Shown one piece after another: positions 1 to 7,049 of a DNA stretch of 15,047 nucleotides. Numbering within the stretch: the first letter of the stretch is position 1; every line of letters begins with the position of its first letter. The DNA comes from Parachlamydiaceae bacterium (GTDB lineage: Bacteria; Chlamydiota; Chlamydiia; Chlamydiales; Parachlamydiaceae): NCBI GenBank assembly GCA_013815395.1, contig JACDGH010000011.1, forward strand, positions 1 through 15,047. The letters run 5' to 3'. Made by a program: the position numbers and the translations under genes. The notes under the pieces are model-generated. The model worked only from the letters and a program-made list of their open reading frames with translations. It ran no database searches and had not been told where the DNA came from.

Positions 1-1578
1 CTTCAACGTTTTACCCAGCGCTTAAATGCTGGAATGGTCAGCTGGTATTCAAAAAATTTAAATTGGTGCTTTCGCCACCCTAAAACGATCCTATTACTTG
101 CCTTAAGTTGTTTCATCGCTACTGTTCCTCTATTTAAATCCTTGCCTATCGATTTATTTCCTCAAGAAGATAGGGGCTTCGTCTTCAGCATTGTAAATCT
201 GCCCAAAGGGCTATCTTCAGAAAAGGCCTTAGATTACCAAAAAAAAATCGAAGCGGCCGTTTTTGCTAATCCTCACGTAGATACCTTGCTAGATATCAGC
301 TGGCCGGATGGACAACTCTATTTATCGCAACTTACCCCTAAGAAAACCCGTCCACCACAATCCACCATTATCAAACAAATACAAGATAGTATTGATTCTA
401 TTCCAGGCACGCAAACATTTACAATGGGCTGGCAATTAGTAAATGTGGATATGGATCTCGGGGCAGGTGGAAATATGAAGTATTTAGTTCGGGGCATGGA
501 TGGGGAGGCAGTGGAGAAGGCTGCAGAGCAGCTTAAAGCTAAAATGCAATCTTCTTCAGATTTTCCCTTTGTCAACCTCAGCGTCAGTCACGATGAACCA
601 AAATTAGTCATCACTATTAACGAAGAGCAAGCACAACATTTTGGCGTCAGCAAAAAAGAAATCCAATCTGTTATTCAATATGCCTTTACAGGCAGCCCTG
701 TAACTAACATTAATAAAGGGGACACCCAGCATAAAGTCTACGTTGACTTAGCCGAGGAATTCCGAAATACCCCATCCGCCCTTGCTAAACTGCATGTAAA
801 GTCACAAAGCGGTAAACTCATCCCTTTAAAAGCACTTGTCACTTGGACCGAAGAGCTTGGCACGCCTTCTTTTCAACGCGTCGATCAACTTCCAACCGTG
901 ACAATACAATTTGCTATAAATAAAGGCATTGCTCAAAATATTGCATTAGAACATCTCAGTGCCATAGTCGCAAATACTTTGCCAGCCAATGTAACTGGGC
1001 GCATGGAAGGGTCTGCTGCGGCAATTTCATCGACTGTACAAGATACTGCTTTATTGCTGCTTGCTGCAGCTATTGTGATGTATATTATTCTTGGAATGCT
1101 TTACGAAAGCTTTATCCATCCACTGACAATTTTATCTTCCTTGCCTCTAGCCGGACTGGGTGGCCTAATAACTTTGTATTTGTTCAATGAGCCCCTTTCT
1201 TTGTATAGCATTATGGGCTTCTTACTTCTCATCGGTATAGTGAAGAAAAACGGCATTATGATGATCGATTATGCTTTAGAGCTTAGAAAAGACCCTACGG
1301 TAGCAGCTGAACAGGCTATCTATCAGGGTTGCATGGTGCGCTTTCGTCCAATCATGATGACGACTATTGCAGCAATTATGGGTGCCCTTCCTATAGCTAT
1401 TGGCATGGGCGAAGGTGGGGAAACTCGTCAAGGTTTAGGGTTAGTAATCGCCGGTGGTTTAATTTTTAGTCAATTACTGACATTATTTATAACCCCTGTC
1501 ATTTACCTATGCTTTGAAAAGCTAAGGGAAACAAAAATATTAGTTCACGCGCAAGTATCTGTGGATTCTAAGAATTGA
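1..1578 (+). CDS. RND (HAE1/AcrB-type) efflux pump, C-terminal half (5' truncated by window)
   Basis: Inner-membrane proton-driven RND pump subunit, which normally works as a trimer with an adaptor and an outer-membrane channel. The frame is open from base 1, so the ATG at 34 is an internal Met; the visible part begins in the linker before TM7. Seen in order: TM7 around nt 91-150, periplasmic porter/docking domain around 160-1030, then TM8-TM12 around 1040-1530. Family signatures in the second TM block are clear: the IGIVKKNGIMMIDYA-type stretch (about nt 1231-1275), then RFRPIMMTT and GALPIAIG (about 1339-1400), and a final QLLTLFITPVIYL helix. About 525 codons are visible, which is half of the usual ~1,030-residue family length. 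Substrate cannot be told from this half. The 3' end looks intact and the histone-deacetylase-like gene starts 55 bp later. Confidence 0.93.
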   Translation, partial: LQRFTQRLNAGMVSWYSKNLNWCFRHPKTILLLALSCFIATVPLFKSLPIDLFPQEDRGFVFSIVNLPKGLSSEKALDYQKKIEAAVFANPHVDTLLDISWPDGQLYLSQLTPKKTRPPQSTIIKQIQDSIDSIPGTQTFTMGWQLVNVDMDLGAGGNMKYLVRGMDGEAVEKAAEQLKAKMQSSSDFPFVNLSVSHDEPKLVITINEEQAQHFGVSKKEIQSVIQYAFTGSPVTNINKGDTQHKVYVDLAEEFRNTPSALAKLHVKSQSGKLIPLKALVTWTEELGTPSFQRVDQLPTVTIQFAINKGIAQNIALEHLSAIVANTLPANVTGRMEGSAAAISSTVQDTALLLLAAAIVMYIILGMLYESFIHPLTILSSLPLAGLGGLITLYLFNEPLSLYSIMGFLLLIGIVKKNGIMMIDYALELRKDPTVAAEQAIYQGCMVRFRPIMMTTIAAIMGALPIAIGMGEGGETRQGLGLVIAGGLIFSQLLTLFITPVIYLCFEKLRETKILVHAQVSVDSKN

Positions 1579-1633
1579 GCAACAAACTTGTTACAATCCT
1601 GTTAATTAAACAAAATTTAAGAGTTCTATTAAT

Positions 1634-2944
1634 ATGAGCATTTTTTCAAACAGCACCTCAGGAAAAATTTGCATTAATAATTTTCGAGTAAATCTTAATA
1701 CTAATCAAGCTTTAGACCCATGTTTAGATTTCACTTCTATTCCTCAAAACAGACAGCATAAATGGATGAACAAACTGATCGGGTTCATTAAATTTTCTTA
1801 TAAAATTTCTTTAATTTCTACCATTGTGGAAACGATTGCAAAAAATTGGCTCGAAAAGAAACAAATTTCAATTGAAAAGCCTAACTCGATAAAAGAGCAC
1901 AGCTTAAACCAGAAACCAGATAGCCAAAATATGAAACACCGCGTTGTCTTTGTAGCTAATAAAGAAATATTTATGAAACATATAACTGGAAAAACGCATC
2001 CTGAAGCTCCTCAACGTGTCGAAGCAATTGAAAACTCCTTGAGGCAAGCTAACATAATGAAGAATGAAAATACGATTAAGCCGCGCCGGGCGACAATAGA
2101 TGAAATCTCTTTATGCCATGACAAGCGCTACCAAAAAGAATTAGAAAAACAAATAATCAATTTGCAGGAATATGAATCACTAGATTCAGATTTTGACACC
2201 TCCAATTGCAAGGTTACTAACGTACCCGGTGATTTTAAAATTAGCTTTGATACTTTGGAAACTTCCCAATATGCTGCAGGAGCCCCACTAACGGCGATTG
2301 AATATATCTTGGATGAAAAAAATAATACTTCCCGTGCCTTTTGTATTGTCCGACCTCCAGGCCATCATGCTCACGAGCATACAGGATCAGGTTTTTGCGT
2401 TTTCAATAATGTAGCAATAGCAGCTAAGCATCTCACTAAAAATCTAGGTTTTAAGCGAGTCCTTATCGTGGATTGGGACGCTCACCATGGAGATGGTACG
2501 CAAAAACTGACTGAATCTGATGGAAGAATTTTCTATTTCAGCACACATAAAGACACTTCCACTGGATTCTACCCAGGTCCACATTGGGGCAGTGCTAATG
2601 ACACCGGTGGAAATGAACAAAGAAGTGTGCTAAATTGTCCGGTTTATGGCTCAAAAGATCAATGTAGAAAAAAAATACTTGAAGCATTTCATAATCAATT
2701 AGTTCCGGCAATGGAGCAATTCAAACCTGATTTTGTCCTGATTTCCTGTGGTTTTGATGCACATGAAAACGATAGTTTAGTGGGTCTAGGCTTAAAAGAT
2801 GAAGATTACAAGGAATTGACCAATACTTGTATTAATATAGCTGAAAAACATGCAAAGGGGCGAATAGTGTCAGTCCTGGAAGGTGGCTATAATCTAGATG
2901 CAATCTCCGGAGCTGCTATAGCTCATGCACGTGCTTTGAGCTAG
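1634..2944 (+). CDS. Histone deacetylase superfamily protein (zinc amidohydrolase) with N-terminal extension
   Basis: Arginase/HDAC-fold Zn-dependent deacetylase, 436 aa. The catalytic domain starts near residue 100. Visible motifs: HPEAPQRVEAI (122-132), the His-His pair in PPGHHAHEHTGSGFC (H244/H245), DWDAHHGDG with predicted zinc ligands D282 and H284, SCGFDAH with third ligand D375, and LEGGY with the transition-state Tyr at Y419. All expected catalytic residues are therefore present. The best resemblance is to class II-type/AcuC-like enzymes. Residues 1-99 match no domain I recognise; they are Ser/Asn-rich at the start and contain an amphipathic stretch at about 45-72. The first ATG has only a weak upstream purine stretch; Met100 (nt 1931) would give a compact enzyme but also lacks a Shine-Dalgarno. 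Family members act on acetyl-lysine, acetyl-polyamines or small amides; which applies here is unknown. Secretion into a host is possible but only inferred. Confidence 0.9.
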   Translation: MSIFSNSTSGKICINNFRVNLNTNQALDPCLDFTSIPQNRQHKWMNKLIGFIKFSYKISLISTIVETIAKNWLEKKQISIEKPNSIKEHSLNQKPDSQNMKHRVVFVANKEIFMKHITGKTHPEAPQRVEAIENSLRQANIMKNENTIKPRRATIDEISLCHDKRYQKELEKQIINLQEYESLDSDFDTSNCKVTNVPGDFKISFDTLETSQYAAGAPLTAIEYILDEKNNTSRAFCIVRPPGHHAHEHTGSGFCVFNNVAIAAKHLTKNLGFKRVLIVDWDAHHGDGTQKLTESDGRIFYFSTHKDTSTGFYPGPHWGSANDTGGNEQRSVLNCPVYGSKDQCRKKILEAFHNQLVPAMEQFKPDFVLISCGFDAHENDSLVGLGLKDEDYKELTNTCINIAEKHAKGRIVSVLEGGYNLDAISGAAIAHARALS

Positions 2945-2969
2945 AGTATTTATAATTCAAACATACGAA

Positions 2970-3118
2970 CATCCACCCATGCTATGCAGTCGGATTTTAA
3001 GTTCAAAACGCTCTGAGACAAATCTTCAACGTTTTACCCAGCGCTTAAATGCTCGAATAGTCGGTTGGTATTAAAAAAATTTAAATTGGTGCTTTCGCCA
3101 CCCTAAAACGATTTGCCT
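2970..3118 (+). pseudogene. Decayed duplicate of an internal RND pump segment
   Basis: Bases 3024-3112 repeat bases 1-89 of the window at a fixed offset of 3,023 with five mismatches by hand alignment. After 3112 the match resumes for six bases (TTGCCT) once eight bases of the pump gene are skipped. Read in the pump frame, the copy carries an in-frame TAA at 3072-3074, where the intact gene has TCA. The same frame upstream (2973-3023) reads PPMLCSRILSSK, which resembles the TPMLCARLL segment after TM6 of RND pumps, so the fragment probably begins near 2970, just after the deacetylase stop codon. No other part of an RND gene follows, so this is a non-functional remnant. Confidence 0.85.
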
Positions 3119-3139
3119 CTAGAACGAAGAATGAAGATA

Positions 3140-3463
3140 TTAAGGATGTGGACTGATAAGAAGTATAGTAATGATCTTTTTTTTTCCAGGCCCGTAATGC
3201 CAAAAAATTTTGAAGGCCCCTGGGGTGTTATTTTGAGCATATGACTCAAAAACTTCCTCACCATTTAAACCTTCCATATCATCATATTTATGGGTATTTA
3301 GAGAAGGATACTTAAGATTACTTACCATTAACTTTAAGCTTTTTATAACAGCTTTACGAACTGCTACTTTACTTTTATCAGCTATCAATTCCCATAAGTC
3401 ATCTTCAGCATTTTTCGTATATCTTAGATTAAATTCTTCATTCTTCATCTTCGACCATAGCAT
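3140..3463 (-). CDS. RelE/ParE-family toxin of a type II toxin-antitoxin pair
   Basis: Small basic protein of 107 codons from the first ATG. It shows the RelE/ParE layout: N-terminal RYTKNAEDDL, a helical stretch rich in Lys/Val, then a strand-rich C-terminal half with FKIFWHYGPG and the closing ITILLISPHP, a TPHP-like ending seen in this toxin family. Members are ribosome-dependent mRNA interferases or gyrase poisons; the sequence does not decide which. The reading frame overlaps the 3' end of the antitoxin gene. Met6 (ATG at 3448-3446) is the likelier start because the protein then begins MKNEEFNLRY, directly at the domain, with an 11-nt overlap that suggests translational coupling. Neither ATG has a strong Shine-Dalgarno of its own. 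The length fits an intact toxin. Confidence 0.82.
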   Translation of the reverse strand: MLWSKMKNEEFNLRYTKNAEDDLWELIADKSKVAVRKAVIKSLKLMVSNLKYPSLNTHKYDDMEGLNGEEVFESYAQNNTPGAFKIFWHYGPGKKKIITILLISPHP

Positions 3464-3689
3464 CTAATTCAGCTGAACTTATCACTCGCCCTTTCCCTTC
3501 TTTTGATTGCTGAATTGATTCCATTAGTCTCTTTTTAAATTTTTCTTCTTTAATCTCCTTTAACCCTTTTAAAATCATTGCAAATGCAAAATCCTTTATA
3601 GATAACCTCGCTTGGACGCACTCTGTTTTTAATAAATAATGTGCTTCCTCTGGAATATCAAAACTTAACCTAACCATGTTTTCTTTCAT
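3438..3689 (-). CDS. Ribbon-helix-helix antitoxin (RelB/ParD-like)
   Basis: 83-aa acidic-tailed protein. Residues 5-44 fit a ribbon-helix-helix DNA-binding fold: a short strand (VRLSFDIP) followed by two helices (EEAHYLLKTECVQA and SIKDFAFAMILKGLKE). The charged C-terminal part (45-83, ending MVEDEE) is the expected toxin-wrapping tail. Start choice is firm: an AGGAGG Shine-Dalgarno (complement of 3695-3700) sits five bases before the ATG. The gene precedes and overlaps the toxin gene, the usual antitoxin-first order. A perfect palindrome lies 36 bp upstream and is the likely binding site for autoregulation by this protein, alone or with the toxin. Confidence 0.85.
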   Translation of the reverse strand: MKENMVRLSFDIPEEAHYLLKTECVQARLSIKDFAFAMILKGLKEIKEEKFKKRLMESIQQSKEGKGRVISSAELDAMVEDEE

Positions 3690-3724
3690 CTTATCCTCCT
3701 AACGTATCTAGATGTTTTATACAT

Positions 3725-3762
3725 AAATACATACTTATATGTATACATATAAGTATGTATTT
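3725..3762. promoter_or_regulatory. 38-bp perfect palindrome, probable antitoxin auto-operator
   Basis: The two halves of this AT-rich stretch (arm AAATACATACTTATATGTA) are exact reverse complements across 38 bases; the next base pair outward no longer matches. It contains nested ATACAT/ATGTAT half-sites and lies 36 bp before the antitoxin ATG, where the toxin-antitoxin promoter should be. Ribbon-helix-helix antitoxins usually bind such dyads as stacked dimers. A hairpin role in RNA is less likely because no T-tract or gene end sits beside it. Confidence 0.7.
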
Positions 3763-3866
3763 TTCTGAGATCTTAATTATACAATTTTGGGGGTGTGTTT
3801 AATAGTAAATAATAAGTATAGTTTTAAGAGAGAATTGTTAAAAGTCATTCAATCACTTTATATAAT

Positions 3867-5558
3867 TCAAAACTTTCGAAGATCTTCATTAAATTCATTC
3901 TCATGATTACCCGGGAGCTCTTTTAATGCTTTTCTGTCTCCCTCTTCAACCAACGGATCTTCAGAAAAAGAGTCAAATTTTTTGAAATTATAATTTAGCA
4001 AATTTTTTACAGCTTGGTTAATGAGATCAATATGATTTAAGTCTTTACTAATGTTTGCCCTATATTTCTCTATAAAAATATTATAGGGAGTATTAAATTT
4101 TTTATCTAATGAAAGCACAGCACATCTTTTATGGAAATCAGAAATAAATGAATCTATTTTTATTATATTTTTTTTATACTTTGCTTTTGCCTCAATTTCT
4201 CTTTCGTGTTTTTTAAGTACAAAGGCGATAAAACAGCTTACAATAGTCGCTATATAAATTCCTTCATAATTAAAGGGCTGTTTTAAGCAATATGAAGCTA
4301 TTTGATTAGATAATTTAATAAATGCTTTTAATTCATTTTTAGTAAAAAATTCCGTTGCACTACTATCTAAAAATTTATCAAAAACGATAACAGCTTTATT
4401 AATGATATCATTTTGATTGGTCGTAGATCTTAAGATCTTAAAGGCTAATTTTAAAGATTTAACACAAGATTTTTCTTTTTCCTCAACTGAACTATCTCCA
4501 AAAAAATTCTTCGTGGGAGTGGAATCTGACTGCAAACTTTTCCTAATAATTTCACATCCCAATTTGAGATCTTCATTTAAATCACACTCATCTAGTTGTC
4601 TAAGGATCTCAAGTGAAACAAGTTTTCTCAAAGAACGACTTCCGCATCCTCTTTTGATCTGGCTGTATAATTTTAATAAAGATTCCGCTTTAGCAACAAT
4701 TTGAAATTCTTTGAAGGAACTTTCCGAAAATTTTGCTCGTATGAATGCTGCTAAGCTCGAAGAGGTGCAAGAGCCTCCCAGCTGACCTAAACTCCATAGA
4801 CGCGAATTATCACTTTGATTACTATAAGTACCTTTTAATTGGGGTAAAATCTCTTCGTAGATTTTTTCAACTTTACCGCCCATAAATAAATAATTTAAAA
4901 CATCTTTGATAAAATGAGACTTTTTTCCAAAAAGTTCTTCACCATCAATTTGTTTAATTTTAAGTCCTACTTGAAACCACAAATTTCCATCCTCTACTTT
5001 TTGGTGATGATGTGCACTTAGACCATTCCCTTCATTAAACTGAACTACTTTATATTTTTTTCTCCCTTCAAAAACACCACTACACGTAACAGCCAATAGC
5101 ATAGCATGCCCCCATGTATTACTCGGCAACAAAATACTTTCCTTAAATTCGAGTTTTGCAATGTCATCTTTTACACGCTGAGCTAAAAAATTTATTGGAG
5201 TGGGATCAAGAACTGCTTTCTGGATATGATAAAGGTAAGTTAATTGGCTGATAACTTTGTTTACTGTGTCCGAGGGGGTAATTTTCCAAAGAATTTTAAT
5301 AATTTTTTTTGTTGCTATCCACGTATATCCACCGTCTAAAAGACCCTGGCTCATATGCTCAGCTGCAATATGTGTATTGTAAGCTAATCCAGATTTATGA
5401 CCAATTGTTGTAGCTAAACCTCCAAAAAAATTTCCCACTTGGACCAATCGAGGACTTGTAAAGTTTTTTTCAATTTCCTCAATTTTTTGTTTAAAATTTT
5501 GAGCATATTGTCTTGAAATTGTTTCTTGAAAAGTTACCGTCCTGATAGATGAAACCAT
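3867..5558 (-). CDS. Unrecognised 563-aa protein; possible permuted papain-like cysteine hydrolase
   Basis: I do not recognise this family. Residues 140-190 contain a block like the C-terminal half of a papain-like fold: GHAMLLAV (His151), a strand pair, then VVQFNEGNGL (Asn175) and a His triplet at 183-185. About 80 residues later comes LGQLGGSCTSSSL with Cys264 at the start of a predicted helix, as at a nucleophile elbow. The order His-Asn-Cys is permuted relative to papain. Residues 285-530 look mostly helical and Lys/Glu-rich, with a hydrophobic stretch at about 433-448. A good AAGGA Shine-Dalgarno lies five bases before the ATG. The start is only 14 bp after the stop of the upstream minus-strand gene, so the two are probably co-transcribed. 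A host-directed effector is conceivable but unproven; the catalytic idea is pattern-based inference. Confidence 0.72.
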   Translation of the reverse strand: MVSSIRTVTFQETISRQYAQNFKQKIEEIEKNFTSPRLVQVGNFFGGLATTIGHKSGLAYNTHIAAEHMSQGLLDGGYTWIATKKIIKILWKITPSDTVNKVISQLTYLYHIQKAVLDPTPINFLAQRVKDDIAKLEFKESILLPSNTWGHAMLLAVTCSGVFEGRKKYKVVQFNEGNGLSAHHHQKVEDGNLWFQVGLKIKQIDGEELFGKKSHFIKDVLNYLFMGGKVEKIYEEILPQLKGTYSNQSDNSRLWSLGQLGGSCTSSSLAAFIRAKFSESSFKEFQIVAKAESLLKLYSQIKRGCGSRSLRKLVSLEILRQLDECDLNEDLKLGCEIIRKSLQSDSTPTKNFFGDSSVEEKEKSCVKSLKLAFKILRSTTNQNDIINKAVIVFDKFLDSSATEFFTKNELKAFIKLSNQIASYCLKQPFNYEGIYIATIVSCFIAFVLKKHEREIEAKAKYKKNIIKIDSFISDFHKRCAVLSLDKKFNTPYNIFIEKYRANISKDLNHIDLINQAVKNLLNYNFKKFDSFSEDPLVEEGDRKALKELPGNHENEFNEDLRKF

Positions 5559-5572
5559 GAATATCCTTAACG

Positions 5573-6751
5573 TTAATGCAATCGGTTGTGGAATGCAGAA
5601 AGAGAAGCGATGATATGCTGCACGCGTGCTACATGATCATGAGTTAATTGTAAGTTGACGTTTAGGGAATGAGCCTCATCCTCCATTTTAGATAAATTCA
5701 TCACACATGCCTTTTTTTTCTCTTCATTTGGATATAATTCAAATTCACGAATAATTTCATCAAATTTAACAATCGTTTGCTCTAGAAAACTCAATCTTTC
5801 ATGGATATCAACGATATGTGGATCCTCGCCTTCTTCAAAAATGGTTGGTTGTATCAGTTCTTCCATATGGGAGTCAATCACATGTAAAGCGATACTAAAG
5901 CAACTTTCACGTGCGATGTCCGCCTCCGCTCGCCAACTATTTAATGATTCGATAGAATTATGTGGGGAGTGATCTTTAAGAAGGTAAAGTTCGAATATGT
6001 GTTGAGAAAGCTCTTGTTCCAATAAATCTTTAAGTTCAATCTTCACTAAATCATTAGTATCTAATTTAGTCATAAAAACATTTAAATAATCTTGAATAAC
6101 TTGAAGATCTTTGTCTATTCTAGCGCGAAATTCGTGATAAGTATGGCTAATAAAAGCTTGATCTATCGCTTCTCTACAAGTATGTCGATGGTAACAGAGT
6201 TCTATCCATTTTTTTGCCTTCTCAATCCAATCCACATACCCTTCTGACTCTCTGACTTGCTGAGCGGGCGTGATTTGTGTATCCCCAGCTTTCTTTAAAC
6301 GATAGATTTCTTTAATTAAAGGGTCGATAACAGAAGTAACTAAAGATGGAAATTGAAATTCCTTATCTTGCTCTAATTCAACTCGTAAGTCTTTTAAACA
6401 ACTAACTGTTTTTTCTACCTCTTTTTGAAACTGGTGGACTCGTCCCACTAACTTATTTTCTACAATAGGTGATGGAGATCTACTTAACATTGAAGGAGAC
6501 ACTCCTAAAATCACGATAATGAAATGATTAACTTTTCCTAAAAAACGCATTACCCGAGATTCTTTGTTTTGAAGGCTAGCTAATCTTTGAACATCATTCA
6601 TTTTGCGAGTGGAATGAGATGGTTTTGCTATCGAAGGTATGATAGAGAAAGTGGACAGTTTTGTATCAGAAAAGGGCTTAGTGGTCAGTGAAGGTTTTTC
6701 CGATATTTTTTTAAACTCAGACAATTGATCGCTCCAGGATTCATCCGCCAT
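5573..6751 (-). CDS. Unrecognised 392-aa helical protein, first gene of a two-gene unit
   Basis: No domain is recognisable. The first ~65 residues are Ser/Thr/Lys-rich and probably disordered (for example SEKPSLTTKPFSDTKLSTFS), the composition seen in many type III secretion substrates. A short hydrophobic run follows (FIIVILGV, 77-84). From about 100 to the end the protein is predicted mostly helical, with heptad-like Leu/Ile spacing, many Glu/Lys and several His residues (for example CYHRHTC at 186-192), suggesting a helical bundle or coiled coil rather than an enzyme. There is only a weak GGTG before the ATG. The next gene on the same strand begins 14 bp after the stop, so they likely form an operon read from the AT-rich divergent region upstream. 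Function is unknown; a structural or partner role for the downstream protein is only a guess. Confidence 0.7.
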   Translation of the reverse strand: MADESWSDQLSEFKKISEKPSLTTKPFSDTKLSTFSIIPSIAKPSHSTRKMNDVQRLASLQNKESRVMRFLGKVNHFIIVILGVSPSMLSRSPSPIVENKLVGRVHQFQKEVEKTVSCLKDLRVELEQDKEFQFPSLVTSVIDPLIKEIYRLKKAGDTQITPAQQVRESEGYVDWIEKAKKWIELCYHRHTCREAIDQAFISHTYHEFRARIDKDLQVIQDYLNVFMTKLDTNDLVKIELKDLLEQELSQHIFELYLLKDHSPHNSIESLNSWRAEADIARESCFSIALHVIDSHMEELIQPTIFEEGEDPHIVDIHERLSFLEQTIVKFDEIIREFELYPNEEKKKACVMNLSKMEDEAHSLNVNLQLTHDHVARVQHIIASLSAFHNRLH

Positions 6752-7049
6752 AAAAACACCAAAAATATATGATTTTGATTTTTATCTAATACATCATAAC
6801 TATATTATATCACATTAAACTATTTCGAGAAAATGATTTATAATATTTTAAAAATTATAAAAAAAAATTAATATTTTTTGATTGATTTTAAATAAAGAAT
6901 TAATTAAAATGAATATATAAATATTTTCTGACGATTTCTTCCTTTTAAGCTAAAAAGCTTCATCAAAAAAACAAGGATTGTCATATAATTTTATACTCTA
7001 TAGAGTCTTCATGATAGACTCTTAATATTCATGAATTAGTGGGAGGTAT
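6752..7049. promoter_or_regulatory. AT-rich divergent intergenic region
   Basis: No gene fits in this stretch. It separates the minus-strand helical-protein gene from the plus-strand transporter gene and must hold promoters for both. On the minus strand a TATAAT lies at 6809-6804, with no convincing -35 partner. On the plus strand TATAAT (6984-6989) and TATACT (6992-6997) occur, again without good -35 boxes. The middle part (about 6820-6950) is almost purely A/T. Dyads next to the transporter start are listed separately. Confidence 0.45.
6995..7035 (+). promoter_or_regulatory. Overlapping dyads in the transporter leader
   Basis: ACTCTATAGAGT (6995-7006) is a perfect 12-bp palindrome. Its right half also pairs with GACTCT at 7017-7022 (AGAGTC 7002-7007, nine-base loop), so two mutually exclusive hairpins are possible. 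A further palindrome ATTCATGAAT lies at 7026-7035, just before the Shine-Dalgarno GGGAGG (7041-7046). The layout would suit an operator or an RNA switch controlling the transporter; which, if either, is not shown by sequence alone. Confidence 0.4.

Noticed and set aside
34..36. ATG as the start of the RND gene
   Set aside because: The frame is open to base 1 and the protein from here lacks the whole N-terminal half of an RND pump; it is an internal Met.
318..575. Antisense 85-codon frame inside the RND gene
   Set aside because: It lies wholly opposite conserved pump sequence, has no ribosome site and no recognisable composition or motif.
1575..1597. Promoter TTGAGC...TACAAT before the deacetylase gene
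   Set aside because: Spacing between the boxes is only 11 bases, too short for a normal sigma70 promoter.
3725..3762. Palindrome as a rho-independent terminator or CRISPR-like repeat
   Set aside because: It is almost all A/T, lies upstream rather than downstream of genes, has no T-tract and occurs only once in the window.
4417..4704. Plus-strand 95-codon frame opposite the 563-aa gene
   Set aside because: Shadow of the longer minus-strand gene, without a Shine-Dalgarno or domain.
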